21,390 bases of DNA from CAZTLI01 sp964614375 (GCA_964614375.1 CAZTLI010000031.1:1-21390); one strand, 5' to 3'; positions 1 through 6,900 are shown, counted from the stretch's first letter. Notes: generated by a model not told the origin, from the letters alone. Translations and numbers: made by a program.

Positions 1-696
1 CACAGGATTGATTTGCTGTGCCAGTTCTGCCGGAGTCCCGATTGCGACCAATTTGCCATGTTCCAACACACCCACACGGTCACACAGGCGTTGAGCATCG
101 ACGAGATTATGCGTCGCCAGCATGACCGTGCGCCCTTCTTCACGGCTGAGGTGGATAATCAAGTCGTTGACCTGTTTGGCGGCAACCGGGTCAAGTCCAG
201 CGGTGGGTTCATCGAGGAACAGGGCTTCGGGCTGGTGCATCAATGCCCGCGCGAGTGCCAATCGCTGTTTCATACCCTTACTATAACCGCCGACTTTTTC
301 ATTGGCGCGCTCAGTCAGGTCGAAGTCAGACAACATCTGATCAACACGCGCATTCACTTCACCTCGCGGCACATCATACAACGCGGCATAGATACGGAGA
401 TTGTCGCGCGCCGTTAAGCGTTCGTCGAGCGAGGGTGTTTCCGTCAACACACCTGTTTTACGCCGCAGTTGTGGGCCTTGCGTGGCGGGCGATAGTCCCA
501 ACACCGTCGCCTGTCCCCCATTGGCGGTCAAAACACCATTGAGCAAACGAACGGTGGTCGTTTTGCCCGCGCCATTATGACCGAGCAGCCCGAACACCTC
601 GCCCTGGCCGATGTTCAACGTTAGATTATCGACGGCGACAGTCTCGCCAAAGCGCCGGGTGAGATTTTCGGTGACGATTGCCGGTTGATTTGCCAT
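1..696 (-). CDS. ABC transporter ATP-binding protein (ABC-2 exporter type), C-terminus cut off by window edge
   Basis: The reading frame is open from an ATG at 696-694 to the window edge and gives 232 residues without a stop. It shows all the nucleotide-binding-domain signatures: Walker A GHNGAGKT at about 39-46, signature YSKGMKQR at about 138-145, Walker B ending FLDEPTAGLDP with D162 and E163, and the switch His in ATHN. The family couples ATP hydrolysis to a separate ABC-2 permease, commonly for drug or lipid export; the single-domain form and sequence style fit the CcmA/DrrA-like group. An AGGAG lies 6 bases upstream of the ATG at 703-707. The permease would be expected beyond the left edge, downstream of this gene. 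The substrate cannot be told from the sequence. Confidence 0.93.
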   Translation of the reverse strand, partial: MANQPAIVTENLTRRFGETVAVDNLTLNIGQGEVFGLLGHNGAGKTTTVRLLNGVLTANGGQATVLGLSPATQGPQLRRKTGVLTETPSLDERLTARDNLRIYAALYDVPRGEVNARVDQMLSDFDLTERANEKVGGYSKGMKQRLALARALMHQPEALFLDEPTAGLDPVAAKQVNDLIIHLSREEGRTVMLATHNLVDAQRLCDRVGVLEHGKLVAIGTPAELAQQINPV

Positions 697-873
697 ATCC
701 TACTCCTGTCGATTGTACATCAACTATATTGTAACCATAATTGGACGATAACATCTGACATCATTGAAACTGTTCCAGATGTCCTGGCTCGATCCGTTCT
801 GCATAAACATCACCCCCCCAACCCCAAAACCCGCATTCATCACCGGGTTCTGCCCGCTGGTCTATGCCGGGTC

Positions 874-901
874 TTGACGCTGACCGCCCATGTTCGATAA
901 T
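874..901 (+). promoter_or_regulatory. Putative sigma70-type promoter for the hydrolase-GNAT pair
   Basis: TTGACG (874-879) and GATAAT (896-901) are separated by 16 bases; each matches the consensus hexamer at 5 of 6 positions. The predicted start of transcription near 908 leaves a short leader before the ATG at 922 or 934. It is a sequence match only. Confidence 0.5.
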
Positions 902-921
902 GGGAACAACGACCACAACAC

Positions 922-1551
922 ATGGGGGCTGCCATGCCGTTGTCTATTGAGACCATCGAAACCGGCTCGCGCTTCGGTGTGACTATCAGACACACGCTCT
1001 ATGCACAGGACTCAAACACGCTGCTGGTGCTGCTGCCGGGGCGCGGCTACTATAATGAGCATCCCATCATGCACTATACGGGCACTGTCGGACGGCACAA
1101 AGGCTGGGACGTATTGAGCGTGAAATATGGCTTTCAGGTCACGGGCGAAGCGCTGACCGTGGAGCGTTTGCCCGATGCAGGGAATGACGCCGAACAAGCG
1201 GTAGCCGCAGCAGTCAAACGGGGTTATCAAAATGTCATCATCGCGGGCAAATCTATGGGTACACCCTTCGCCGCCCATATCGCGTCTACCCTGGCTAACG
1301 TGCGCGGTCTGATTTTGCATACGCCGGTGCAGGGCGCGACGACGATGACCGGAACAATACCGGCTCTGGCGACGATTGGCACCGCCGACGGTGCGTATGA
1401 CCCCGACATCACCCTTGATAGCGAGACGCTGCGCTGGCTGGTGGTGGATGATCTCAATCACGCATTAGAAAAAGACGGCGATTGGCGGGCATCTATCCAC
1501 GCACTGGAAACAATCATCGGCGCGGTGGTCGATTTTTTGGAAACACTATGA
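922..1551 (+). CDS. Alpha/beta hydrolase, small single-domain
   Basis: This 209-residue protein has the compact alpha/beta-hydrolase layout: an early strand and oxyanion region LLVLLPGRGYYNEHP (34-48), a nucleophile elbow GKSMGT with Ser111, a late acid (Asp156 or Asp160 in GTADGAYD) and His180 in DDLNHALE. The spacing fits a Ser-Asp-His triad. No signal peptide or membrane segment is seen, so it is probably cytoplasmic. The substrate is unknown; dienelactone-hydrolase-like or acyl-esterase roles are possible. Two starts compete: the ATG at 922 with no clear ribosome site, and the ATG at 934, which has GGGGG six bases upstream and gives 205 residues. The 3' end overlaps the next gene as ATGA, so the two are probably translationally coupled. 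Confidence 0.82.
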   Translation: MGAAMPLSIETIETGSRFGVTIRHTLYAQDSNTLLVLLPGRGYYNEHPIMHYTGTVGRHKGWDVLSVKYGFQVTGEALTVERLPDAGNDAEQAVAAAVKRGYQNVIIAGKSMGTPFAAHIASTLANVRGLILHTPVQGATTMTGTIPALATIGTADGAYDPDITLDSETLRWLVVDDLNHALEKDGDWRASIHALETIIGAVVDFLETL

Positions 1552-2012
1552 GCGACACACTGCATATCCGGCAGGCGACAGCCGACGACTCTGAATGGAT
1601 TGTCCATCATCGGCGCGGCATGTTCACCGAAATGGGGTATCGCGCAGACCGGGCGACGTATGATGCGTTTCGGGTCTGGGTGCGCGAACGACTGGCGGAC
1701 AACCGCTATCGTGGCTGGTTTATAGTCGATGGGGATAAGGTGGTCGCGGGCGCGGGATTGCTCTTGCTGGATTGGCCTCCCGGCCCGATGCACATCGAAC
1801 CCCGGCGCGGCTTCGTCTACAATGTCTACACCGAAGCGCCTTATCGTCAGCGGGGATTGGCGCGGCAGTTGATGCAGACGCTGCTGGATTGGTGCAAAAG
1901 CCATGAAGTCACTGTCGTCGGTCTCCATGCCAGCGATGCAGGCCGTCCGTTGTATGAATCGCTCGGTTTTCATCCCACCAATGAGATGATTGTGATGTTG
2001 GATAAAACGTAA
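1548..2012 (+). CDS. GNAT family N-acetyltransferase
   Basis: The protein has 154 residues from the ATG at 1548, which overlaps the stop of the hydrolase gene (ATGA at 1548-1551). An in-frame ATG further upstream at 1482 lies inside the hydrolase gene and is not preferred. The GNAT fold is shown by the acetyl-CoA pyrophosphate-binding motif A, NVYTEAPYRQRGLARQLM at about 92-109 (R/Q-x-x-G-x-A at 100-105), followed by the strand VTVVGLHAS and the typical end motif RPLYESLGF (133-141). These enzymes move an acetyl group from acetyl-CoA to an amine. The acceptor cannot be inferred. Coupling to the hydrolase suggests that the two work on related substrates or in detoxification. Confidence 0.9.
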   Translation: MSDTLHIRQATADDSEWIVHHRRGMFTEMGYRADRATYDAFRVWVRERLADNRYRGWFIVDGDKVVAGAGLLLLDWPPGPMHIEPRRGFVYNVYTEAPYRQRGLARQLMQTLLDWCKSHEVTVVGLHASDAGRPLYESLGFHPTNEMIVMLDKT

Positions 2013-2019
2013 TCATCAA

Positions 2020-2056
2020 TACAGGTCATGATGGTATCGCCAGAACATGACCTGTA
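2020..2056. terminator. Perfect 11-bp inverted repeat between convergent genes
   Basis: TACAGGTCATG (2020-2030) and CATGACCTGTA (2046-2056) are exact reverse complements with a 15-base loop. The hairpin lies 7 bases past the GNAT stop and 14 bases past the convergent pirin stop. Neither strand has a T-run, so it is not a textbook intrinsic terminator. It may act as a bidirectional 3'-end or stabilising structure. Confidence 0.5.
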
Positions 2057-2070
2057 CGGTGGATGGTCGT

Positions 2071-2859
2071 TTACTGTGGCAGAAACGTCGGCAGATAGAA
2101 GCTCAGATAGTGCAGGGTTTTATCACCCGCGGCAATTGTCGCGTCTTTGGCAGTGGGCGTGTTCAACAGCACATCATATATCCCCAATTGGCGTGATACC
2201 CCATCGTGGGTGGTCGAACCTGAACCGTCGGTAATATAGAGGAACAGGTCTTCGCCATCGTGTGGTGGTTCAATCGTCGTTGTGCCACCGGCATCAACAG
2301 TCGTCGCCGTCAAGCGCCCGGTGACATGCTGTTCCATCGGCGAACCATCGCCAATCAGACTATAAACTGTCGCATCACCCACACGACGCCTCGGCAGTTG
2401 GGCGCGCGTCGCCTGTTGATAGTGCGGCGGCAGGCCACGATAATGCCTGTCTGCAATGAACCAGATTTGAATCACGCGCACGGGGTCATCGGTCAGGTTA
2501 AGTTCCTGATGTTCGATATAATCGCCAGAGAACATGCGCTGGATGTCACCTGCTGGAATGTTGCCTTTGCCGCCCGTCGTGTCCTCGTGATAGAGCGTGC
2601 CTTCCAGCACCCACGTATAAATCTCCAATCCACGATGGGGATGCCACGTAAAGCCGTTGCGCGGCGCGATTTCGGTCATGTGCGCCGTCAACATCCCGCT
2701 CAAGCGTTGCAGCGGACTCCAGCCACCGACAGCAAAATGTGAGTGCAGCCAGTGGACGGGATGAATCGTCGGGAATACGCCCGCCGGGAAATGCTGAAAC
2801 GGGGTCTTACGCACAAATCCGGGATGAATGACGGTTTCCTGTAATGGGAATGCTGCCAT
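2071..2859 (-). CDS. Pirin family protein
   Basis: This is a 262-residue bicupin of normal pirin length. The N-terminal cupin carries the metal-binding pattern HPHRGLEIYTWVLEG with His73 and His75, and then His117 and Glu119 in YIEHQE, the four ligands used in the family. Pirins bind Fe(II), and some bacterial members open the ring of quercetin. Others act as redox-sensitive protein partners. The C-terminal cupin (about 165-262) has no obvious ligands, as is usual. An AGAGGAG lies 5-6 bases upstream of the ATG. The VOC dioxygenase gene ends only 20 bases upstream on the same strand, so the two are probably co-transcribed, which favours a role in aromatic-ring metabolism over a nuclear-cofactor-like one. 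Confidence 0.93.
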   Translation of the reverse strand: MAAFPLQETVIHPGFVRKTPFQHFPAGVFPTIHPVHWLHSHFAVGGWSPLQRLSGMLTAHMTEIAPRNGFTWHPHRGLEIYTWVLEGTLYHEDTTGGKGNIPAGDIQRMFSGDYIEHQELNLTDDPVRVIQIWFIADRHYRGLPPHYQQATRAQLPRRRVGDATVYSLIGDGSPMEQHVTGRLTATTVDAGGTTTIEPPHDGEDLFLYITDGSGSTTHDGVSRQLGIYDVLLNTPTAKDATIAAGDKTLHYLSFYLPTFLPQ

Positions 2860-2879
2860 AGGTGCTCCTCTTTCGGCGG

Positions 2880-3758
2880 TCAGCTTGTAGTCGATTGGTA
2901 TAACACACCCTGTCTGTGTGCGATAGATGACCGCACAGTCACGAGAATGGCGTTGCCGGACGGGTCACGGACGAGCAAGCCATTGTCCTGTGCTTCGGCA
3001 GGTGTGCCTGCTGCGTCGATGCGGGATTGTATATCGGCATAGCGGGCGTCATCCACATACAACAGATAGTGATGCAGTCCCGGCGCGCCGGCTGGCTGCT
3101 GGGGCGCGCCGACTCCCGCCCATGTATTGAGTCCGACGTGATGATGATAGCCGTCATACGACATAAACGCCGCCATCGCCCCATAGCGCATGACCAGATC
3201 CATCCCCAACACATCGCGATAGAAATCGACCGCGGGTTCAAGGTGACTGACATGGAGATGGATATGCCCCATAATGGTATCCGCGTGCAGGCCGTTCCAT
3301 TCGTCATCGCTGAGTTCAGCGAGCAGGTTGTCTAAATCCAACGGCAGCGTCGCCATCGTCAGGCGATCACCGTCCATAGGCCACTCGCTGCGCGGACGAT
3401 CCCGATAAATTTCGATACCGTTGCCTTCCGCATCGGGCAGATAGAGGGCTTCGCTAACGGCATGGTCGCTAAATCCCTGCATCGGTGTCCGGGTCTGAAT
3501 CAGATGTGCCAGTGTTTTCGCCAATTCCAGACGCGACGGCACAAGAATGGCAAAGTGATAAAGTCCGGCTGTGCGCGGCGCGCGCGGTGCGGTGGCATTT
3601 TGAGTCAGCGCCAGCAAGTCCGCGCCGCCTGCGCCTAAATAGGCCCTATCGCCGTCACGCCGATGCAGCTTCAGGCCGATGTTCTGTGTATAGAACTGGA
3701 GTTGACGGTCAAGGTCTTCAACCGTCAGATAGACAGTGCCTATGGTGGTATGGGTCAT
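2880..3758 (-). CDS. VOC-family catechol-2,3-dioxygenase-like protein (CatE/YfiE type)
   Basis: The protein has 292 residues from the ATG at 3758-3756, preceded by AAGGA; the frame stays open 14 codons further upstream but without a better start. It holds two vicinal-oxygen-chelate modules: one at about 4-120 (TIGTVYLTVEDLDRQLQFYT, later GLYHFAIL with His68 and GNGIEIY with Glu116), and one at about 161-276 (IMGHIHLHVSHLEPAVDFYR, later GLHHYLLYV, then GNAILV). The layout matches Bacillus CatE/YfiE, which cleaves catechol next to a hydroxyl. In the second module the usual metal-ligand Glu is replaced by Leu272. It sits first in an apparent operon with pirin. The true substrate is unproven. Confidence 0.85.
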   Translation of the reverse strand: MTHTTIGTVYLTVEDLDRQLQFYTQNIGLKLHRRDGDRAYLGAGGADLLALTQNATAPRAPRTAGLYHFAILVPSRLELAKTLAHLIQTRTPMQGFSDHAVSEALYLPDAEGNGIEIYRDRPRSEWPMDGDRLTMATLPLDLDNLLAELSDDEWNGLHADTIMGHIHLHVSHLEPAVDFYRDVLGMDLVMRYGAMAAFMSYDGYHHHVGLNTWAGVGAPQQPAGAPGLHHYLLYVDDARYADIQSRIDAAGTPAEAQDNGLLVRDPSGNAILVTVRSSIAHRQGVLYQSTTS

Positions 3759-3787
3759 GGTTTTTCCGTTCCTTTTACTACTAGAGT

Positions 3788-3958
3788 AAGATTCAGCCAC
3801 AGAGGGGACTTTTTAGAAGGGTCATCAACTGGCTTACGAGGTGATGCGGCAGTATTTACTGATTGACCAGCCACTGCCAACCCTTGCGCTGTGGATTATC
3901 GCTATCCAATGTGCATCTTTAGACTTACCGCCCCGTGTCCTCTGTGGTACAAAATCTT
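3788..3958. repeat. Inverted pair of a CCACAGAGG-type intergenic repeat, possibly a decayed miniature element
   Basis: The left arm (3788-3809) reads AAGATT, three bases, CCACAGAGG, then GGAC. The right arm (3935-3958, read on the minus strand) reads AAGATT, five bases, CCACAGAGG, then ACAC. The arms are about 22 bases and enclose about 125 bases of non-coding DNA in the spacer before the VOC gene. No target-site duplication is clear. The same core recurs at 17724 and 21208. Confidence 0.4.
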
Positions 3959-3983
3959 TATTGATAGCTTACGATACGCGATG

Positions 3984-4910
3984 CTAACGCGAATGCGGCT
4001 GGAAAAATGCCCAGATCGCTTCGGTGGCGTTCATTTCTTGACTGGTGCGCCCGACGATGAGCACGGGCAGATATTGATACCACGCGCCGGGCCATGTGTG
4101 TCCACCGCCTTCAACTGTGACCAGCGTCGTTCGCACATCGCGCGCGCAGTTGGGATAGGTGTCGATCCGCAGCGCGGTTTCGTCGTCGGGCACAGCATCG
4201 TGCCGGGTTTGAACCGGGTCAGGGTCACAGCCATTGGCCTCCTGCCAGAAGCGCATCGTCTCGGCAGTCGATAGGTCAGTCCCGCGATTACGGGCGACGA
4301 TCCCGCCATCATAGGGCACAAGCGGGTCTGCATCGCCATTGATGACCAGCACACCCAGCGGAGTCGTCGGCTGGCAGTCTAAATCGGCGGATAGATTGGC
4401 GGTCACGGCGGCAATCGCGGCAATCCGGTCACTCATTTCACAGGCCAATCGCAGCGCCATGTGTCCACCATTGGAAATGCCTGTGGCATAGATTCGCGTT
4501 GGGTCTATGGGATAGTCGGCAAGCAGGCGGTCTATCAAGGCGTTAATGAAACCCACATCATCATGGACGAATTGTGCCCGCACACTGGGCGATTGTGGGA
4601 TGCGTCCATCGTTCCAATTTTCATCCACACTCTGCGGATAGACGACGATAAAACCTTCTGTCGCGCCCAGTATGTGGAAATTGGTGTAAATCGCCATTGC
4701 GCGTGCCGTGCCTGTGCCGCCATGGATCGCGATTATCAACGGCAGTTGCGCGCCATCAGGGATCGTGGTTGGGGCAAACACCCGATACTGTCGTGTGATG
4801 CCCTCCCATTCGAGCGATTCTGTCGTCCAATCTTCCTGTGCGATGACTGCGCTGGTCATCAATAATAAGCTGATGCTGACGATGACGACTCGTGCGAATA
4901 AATTGCCCAT
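3984..4910 (-). CDS. Secreted polyhydroxybutyrate depolymerase / feruloyl esterase-like hydrolase (LpqC family)
   Basis: This 308-residue protein starts with a signal peptide (basic MGNLFAR, hydrophobic 8-19, likely cut after AVIA at residue 24), so it is exported. The mature part is an alpha/beta hydrolase: the oxyanion segment IAIHGGTGT (60-68), nucleophile elbow GISNGG with Ser146, acid in NGDADPLVPYDGG (Asp195 likely) and catalytic His271 in GGGHTWPG. That set is characteristic of the COG3509 group that cleaves PHB oligomers, feruloyl esters or related polymers outside the cell. Four cysteines (157, 179, 228, 255) could form disulfides. It appears to be a single-gene unit with its own promoter. 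Whether it acts on a polyester or on plant cell-wall esters cannot be decided here. Confidence 0.88.
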   Translation of the reverse strand: MGNLFARVVIVSISLLLMTSAVIAQEDWTTESLEWEGITRQYRVFAPTTIPDGAQLPLIIAIHGGTGTARAMAIYTNFHILGATEGFIVVYPQSVDENWNDGRIPQSPSVRAQFVHDDVGFINALIDRLLADYPIDPTRIYATGISNGGHMALRLACEMSDRIAAIAAVTANLSADLDCQPTTPLGVLVINGDADPLVPYDGGIVARNRGTDLSTAETMRFWQEANGCDPDPVQTRHDAVPDDETALRIDTYPNCARDVRTTLVTVEGGGHTWPGAWYQYLPVLIVGRTSQEMNATEAIWAFFQPHSR

Positions 4911-4946
4911 GTGCCCTCTGAAATATCTGACATGCTCCCTATGCGT

Positions 4947-4974
4947 ATTGTAATGTAAACGAAGCCATAGGCAA
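4947..4974 (-). promoter_or_regulatory. Putative promoter of the secreted hydrolase
   Basis: On the minus strand TTGCCT (4974-4969) and TACAAT (4952-4947) are 16 bases apart, matching the -35 box at 4 of 6 and the -10 box at 5 of 6 positions. Transcription would begin about 30 bases before the ATG at 4910. Confidence 0.38.
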
Positions 4975-4994
4975 AAGTGGAATTGTTGGCTTGC

Positions 4995-5354
4995 TTATGC
5001 CAGCAGCGATGCACGCAGAATCAGCACGATGACGGATAATGTCAGAAAAACGGCTGCCGGCGCATAATTACTGAGTTTGTCTTTAATCCGTGCATGGGTG
5101 AGGAGCGCGCCGACCATTGCTGCCGATAACCACAGCGCCGCCAGCAAACCAATCACGGGCACGAACAGGCCAACGAGCAGGCCTATTCCGCCGATAATCT
5201 CGACCGTGCCCACCACCGGACGAAATGACTGCGGCAGTCGCCAGCGATCAAAATTCTCAACTTGCATCTGTACCCCGGCGATTTTGCCGCCTCCCGCACC
5301 GATGAAGGCCAATCCCAATAGAATCTGTAAAATCCCTGCGATAACGTCCATCAC
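4995..5354 (-). CDS. DoxX family membrane protein
   Basis: This is a small integral membrane protein of 118-119 residues with four hydrophobic helices (about 3-25, 45-67, 69-88, 97-117). The first carries the glycine-rich LLGLAFIGAGGGKIAG typical of DoxX/DoxX-like proteins. A GTG at 5354 and an ATG at 5351 are adjacent; the GGGAG upstream sits better for the ATG. Family members have been linked to oxidative-stress membrane complexes and to quinone-linked oxidases, but the biochemical role of short DoxX proteins is unsettled. It lies 90 bases downstream of yceI on the same strand, so it is probably the last gene of the TetR-controlled unit; the spacer between them holds a GC-rich hairpin. Confidence 0.86.
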   Translation of the reverse strand: MMDVIAGILQILLGLAFIGAGGGKIAGVQMQVENFDRWRLPQSFRPVVGTVEIIGGIGLLVGLFVPVIGLLAALWLSAAMVGALLTHARIKDKLSNYAPAAVFLTLSVIVLILRASLLA

Positions 5355-5375
5355 CTATTCTCCCGGTTTGAAGGC

Positions 5376-5413
5376 GCGGGGCGACATTGCGATAACATTG
5401 ACATTCGCCCCGC
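5376..5413 (-). promoter_or_regulatory. GC-rich hairpin between yceI and doxX
   Basis: GCGGGGCGA (5376-5384) pairs perfectly with TCGCCCCGC (5405-5413) around a 20-base loop. There is no following T-run on the minus strand. It could be an mRNA-stability or partial read-through element that sets the yceI:doxX ratio. Confidence 0.4.
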
Positions 5414-5444
5414 ATTGGATTATTCAAGTGACGATACGCGGTGC

Positions 5445-5990
5445 TTATGCAGTTGCGGCGGCCTCTTGCAGCACGGCCTCGACAGACAGGCTGACTTTCA
5501 CATCTTTGCCGACGAGGAAGCCACCCGTTTCCAACGCCATATTCCACGTCAAACCGAAGTCTTCGCGATTGAATTTGGTCGTGCCTTCAAAGCCAGCGAC
5601 TTTCGTGCCATAGGGCGTCGTGCCCTGACCGAGAAATTCGGCGTCGATGACGATGGGTTTGGTCACGCCGCGAATGGTCAGGTTGCCATGCACTTTGGCG
5701 GTGTTGTCGCCAGTGGGTTCGACGCGCGTGCTCTTGAAGGTAATCGTGGGAAAATTCTCGGCATCCAGAAAATCCGGGCTGAGCAAATGTTTGTCGCGAT
5801 CTTCTACACCCGTTGAAGCCATTGACTTCACATCAATCGTCGCTTCGACAGCTGCCGCGGCGATATGTTCGGGGTCAAATTCCAGCTTGCCGCTAACCCC
5901 GCGAAACTCGCTGCGAACGGTCGCCACCATCATGTGACGCACAGCGAAGCCGGCGGACGTATGGGCGGGGTCAAAATTCCATGTAGCCAT
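5445..5990 (-). CDS. YceI family lipid-binding protein
   Basis: This 181-residue protein spans the whole YceI domain. It opens directly with WNFDPAHTSAGFAVRHMMVATVR (residues 4 onward, split here only for description) and contains the family's DVKSMASTG and DRDKHLLSPDFLDAENFPTITF region, followed by the GNLTIRGVTKPI and NREDFGLTWN segments. YceI proteins form an extended lipocalin-like beta-barrel that holds isoprenoid chains such as ubiquinone precursors or amphiphilic compounds, and several are induced by acid or oxidative stress. There is no signal peptide, so unlike E. coli YceI this one should be cytoplasmic. CAGGAG lies about 10 bases before the ATG. A strong promoter and two dyads upstream suggest control by the adjacent TetR regulator. 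Confidence 0.93.
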   Translation of the reverse strand: MATWNFDPAHTSAGFAVRHMMVATVRSEFRGVSGKLEFDPEHIAAAAVEATIDVKSMASTGVEDRDKHLLSPDFLDAENFPTITFKSTRVEPTGDNTAKVHGNLTIRGVTKPIVIDAEFLGQGTTPYGTKVAGFEGTTKFNREDFGLTWNMALETGGFLVGKDVKVSLSVEAVLQEAAATA

Positions 5991-6023
5991 TAGAAAATCT
6001 CCTGAATAGTCATGCGCTAACGA

Positions 6024-6046
6024 TAAACCGGACTACAGTCCGTTTA
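6024..6046. promoter_or_regulatory. Putative TetR operator O1 (dyad downstream of the yceI promoter)
   Basis: CGGACT (6029-6034) and AGTCCG (6037-6042) form a perfect dyad around AC, and the symmetry extends to TAAA/TTTA at the ends apart from one extra C. It lies just after the predicted transcription start of yceI, a place where bound repressor would block initiation. It shares AAACGGAC-N4-GTCC with a second site at 6100-6115. Confidence 0.55.
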
Positions 6047-6055
6047 ATGTTGAAC

Positions 6056-6084
6056 AATATACCGCATTTCAGGAGCAATGTCTA
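6056..6084 (-). promoter_or_regulatory. Putative promoter of yceI-doxX
   Basis: On the minus strand TAGACA (6084-6079) and TATATT (6061-6056) are exactly 17 bases apart; each matches consensus at 5 of 6 positions. The start of transcription should be near 6049, about 60 bases before the yceI ATG. Two copies of one dyad flank it. Confidence 0.55.
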
Positions 6085-6099
6085 TCAAAATTGCATTAG

Positions 6100-6115
6100 A
6101 AACGGACGGGCGTCC
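6100..6115. promoter_or_regulatory. Putative TetR operator O2 (second dyad, upstream of the yceI promoter)
   Basis: AAACGGAC, four bases, GTCC on the plus strand repeats the core of the dyad at 6024-6046. It sits directly after the tetR stop codon and about 50-65 bases before the predicted yceI transcription start. The outer right half is less symmetric than in O1. Confidence 0.42.
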
Positions 6116-6117
6116 AC

Positions 6118-6714
6118 TTACGAGAGGATGTGGTCGAGTGTGGCACAGATACCCGCGACAATGCGGTCACGGTCATAACCGAGCGACTGGCGTTGAAACC
6201 ACAGGGTTTGCACATCGAGCATGATATACAGCATGTCCGCCATATAGTCGATGTCGCCGGTGAAATGGCTTTGGGTGAGCAGGCCATGAATCGTCTGCCG
6301 CCACCACAGATGCGCCGGATGCTGCAACAGTGATACCACCGCGTGATTCGACGCCTCGCACAGCAGCGTGATATTGTCCATCACAAAGCTCACAACCTGC
6401 GTGACGAACCAGTGCAAACTCGCCGCAGGGTCGCTGGATTGGCGCAGATAGCCGAGCGTCCGTTCTTGCAACTGCTGCATTTCACAGTCAATCAGGGCGT
6501 GGCAGATGTCGCTTTTGTTGGCAAAATGGCGATAGAGCGTGCCCTTGCCGACACCGGCTGCCTGTGCAATCGCCGACATCGACACATGCTCAACGCCGTC
6601 CCGGGCAAAGAGACGACTGGCCGTCTGGAGCAGCAGGTCGTGATTTTTGGCGGCATCGGCGCGCGTTGGACGTTCTTCAGGGAATGGGATTACGTCGCTC
6701 ATAGAGTCCATCAT
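6118..6714 (-). CDS. TetR/AcrR family transcriptional regulator
   Basis: The protein has 198 residues, a usual TetR length. The N-terminal DNA-binding domain is clear: a helix with LLLQTASRLFARDG (27-40) and then the helix-turn-helix HVSMSAIAQAAGVGKGTLYR (43-62) followed by HFANKSDI. The C-terminal part (about 75-198) is helical and would bind a small ligand and form the dimer; its specificity cannot be read. Three close ATGs at 6714, 6711 and 6702 compete and none has a strong ribosome site; 6702 (MSDVIP) is reasonable. It lies upstream of yceI-doxX on the same strand, with two copies of a TetR-like dyad in the gap, so it probably represses those genes. Autoregulation is not obvious because no matching dyad is seen in front of it. 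Confidence 0.93.
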   Translation of the reverse strand: MMDSMSDVIPFPEERPTRADAAKNHDLLLQTASRLFARDGVEHVSMSAIAQAAGVGKGTLYRHFANKSDICHALIDCEMQQLQERTLGYLRQSSDPAASLHWFVTQVVSFVMDNITLLCEASNHAVVSLLQHPAHLWWRQTIHGLLTQSHFTGDIDYMADMLYIMLDVQTLWFQRQSLGYDRDRIVAGICATLDHILS

Positions 6715-6739
6715 GTCGTGGATTTCAATATAACAAATT

Positions 6740-6745
6740 ATTATA
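6740..6745 (-). promoter_or_regulatory. Possible -10 box of the tetR gene
   Basis: A perfect TATAAT on the minus strand (6745-6740) lies in an AT-rich stretch 25 bases before the first tetR ATG. No good -35 box is seen at the normal distance, so this is a weak call. Confidence 0.3.
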
Positions 6746-6785
6746 CACCAAAATTTATATACAGAAGGTTAGATTGGGTGAGACT

Positions 6786-6818
6786 AAAAAACGACAGGAC
6801 ACGGGGTGACGTGTCCTG
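6786..6818 (-). terminator. Intrinsic terminator on the minus strand with no recognised gene in front of it
   Basis: CAGGACAC (6795-6802) and GTGTCCTG (6811-6818) form a perfect 8-bp stem with an 8-base loop. On the minus strand the stem is followed after three bases by six T residues (6791-6786). This is a good terminator for leftward transcription, but no leftward coding gene lies between it and the DUF4037 start at 7077. Confidence 0.6.
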
Positions 6819-6900
6819 AAGCATGAGAAAGTTACTACGGTGTTGGTCTTATCAACGTGGCGGTAACACGTTGTCTGGCGTCTACAATAGGCGATTAGGA
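6786..6900 (-). ncRNA. Candidate small structured RNA (low confidence)
   Basis: Reading leftward, a perfect hairpin with arms CAACGTG and CACGTTG (6853-6859 and 6867-6873, loop of 7) is followed by about 34 unpaired bases and then the terminator hairpin with its T6 tail. That order, structured body then terminator, resembles a bacterial small RNA. I see no convincing promoter between 6874 and 7076, and the right boundary is a guess. Confidence 0.25.

Noticed and set aside
751..784. Inverted repeat ACATCTG / CAGATGT in the spacer between the ABC and hydrolase genes
   Set aside because: Seven-base arms 18 bases apart with no second copy nearby; too weak to call an operator.
1410..1444. Shine-Dalgarno-like and promoter-like strings inside genes
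   Set aside because: Such strings occur often within coding DNA and have no positional support.
1482..1547. Upstream start for the GNAT protein
   Set aside because: It lies inside the hydrolase gene; the ATGA overlap at 1548-1551 is the more natural start and matches the family N-terminus.
3844..3987. 47-codon ORF with GAGGTG before its ATG
   Set aside because: It runs through the CCACAGAGG repeat arm and overlaps the end of the secreted hydrolase gene; composition gives no support for a real protein.
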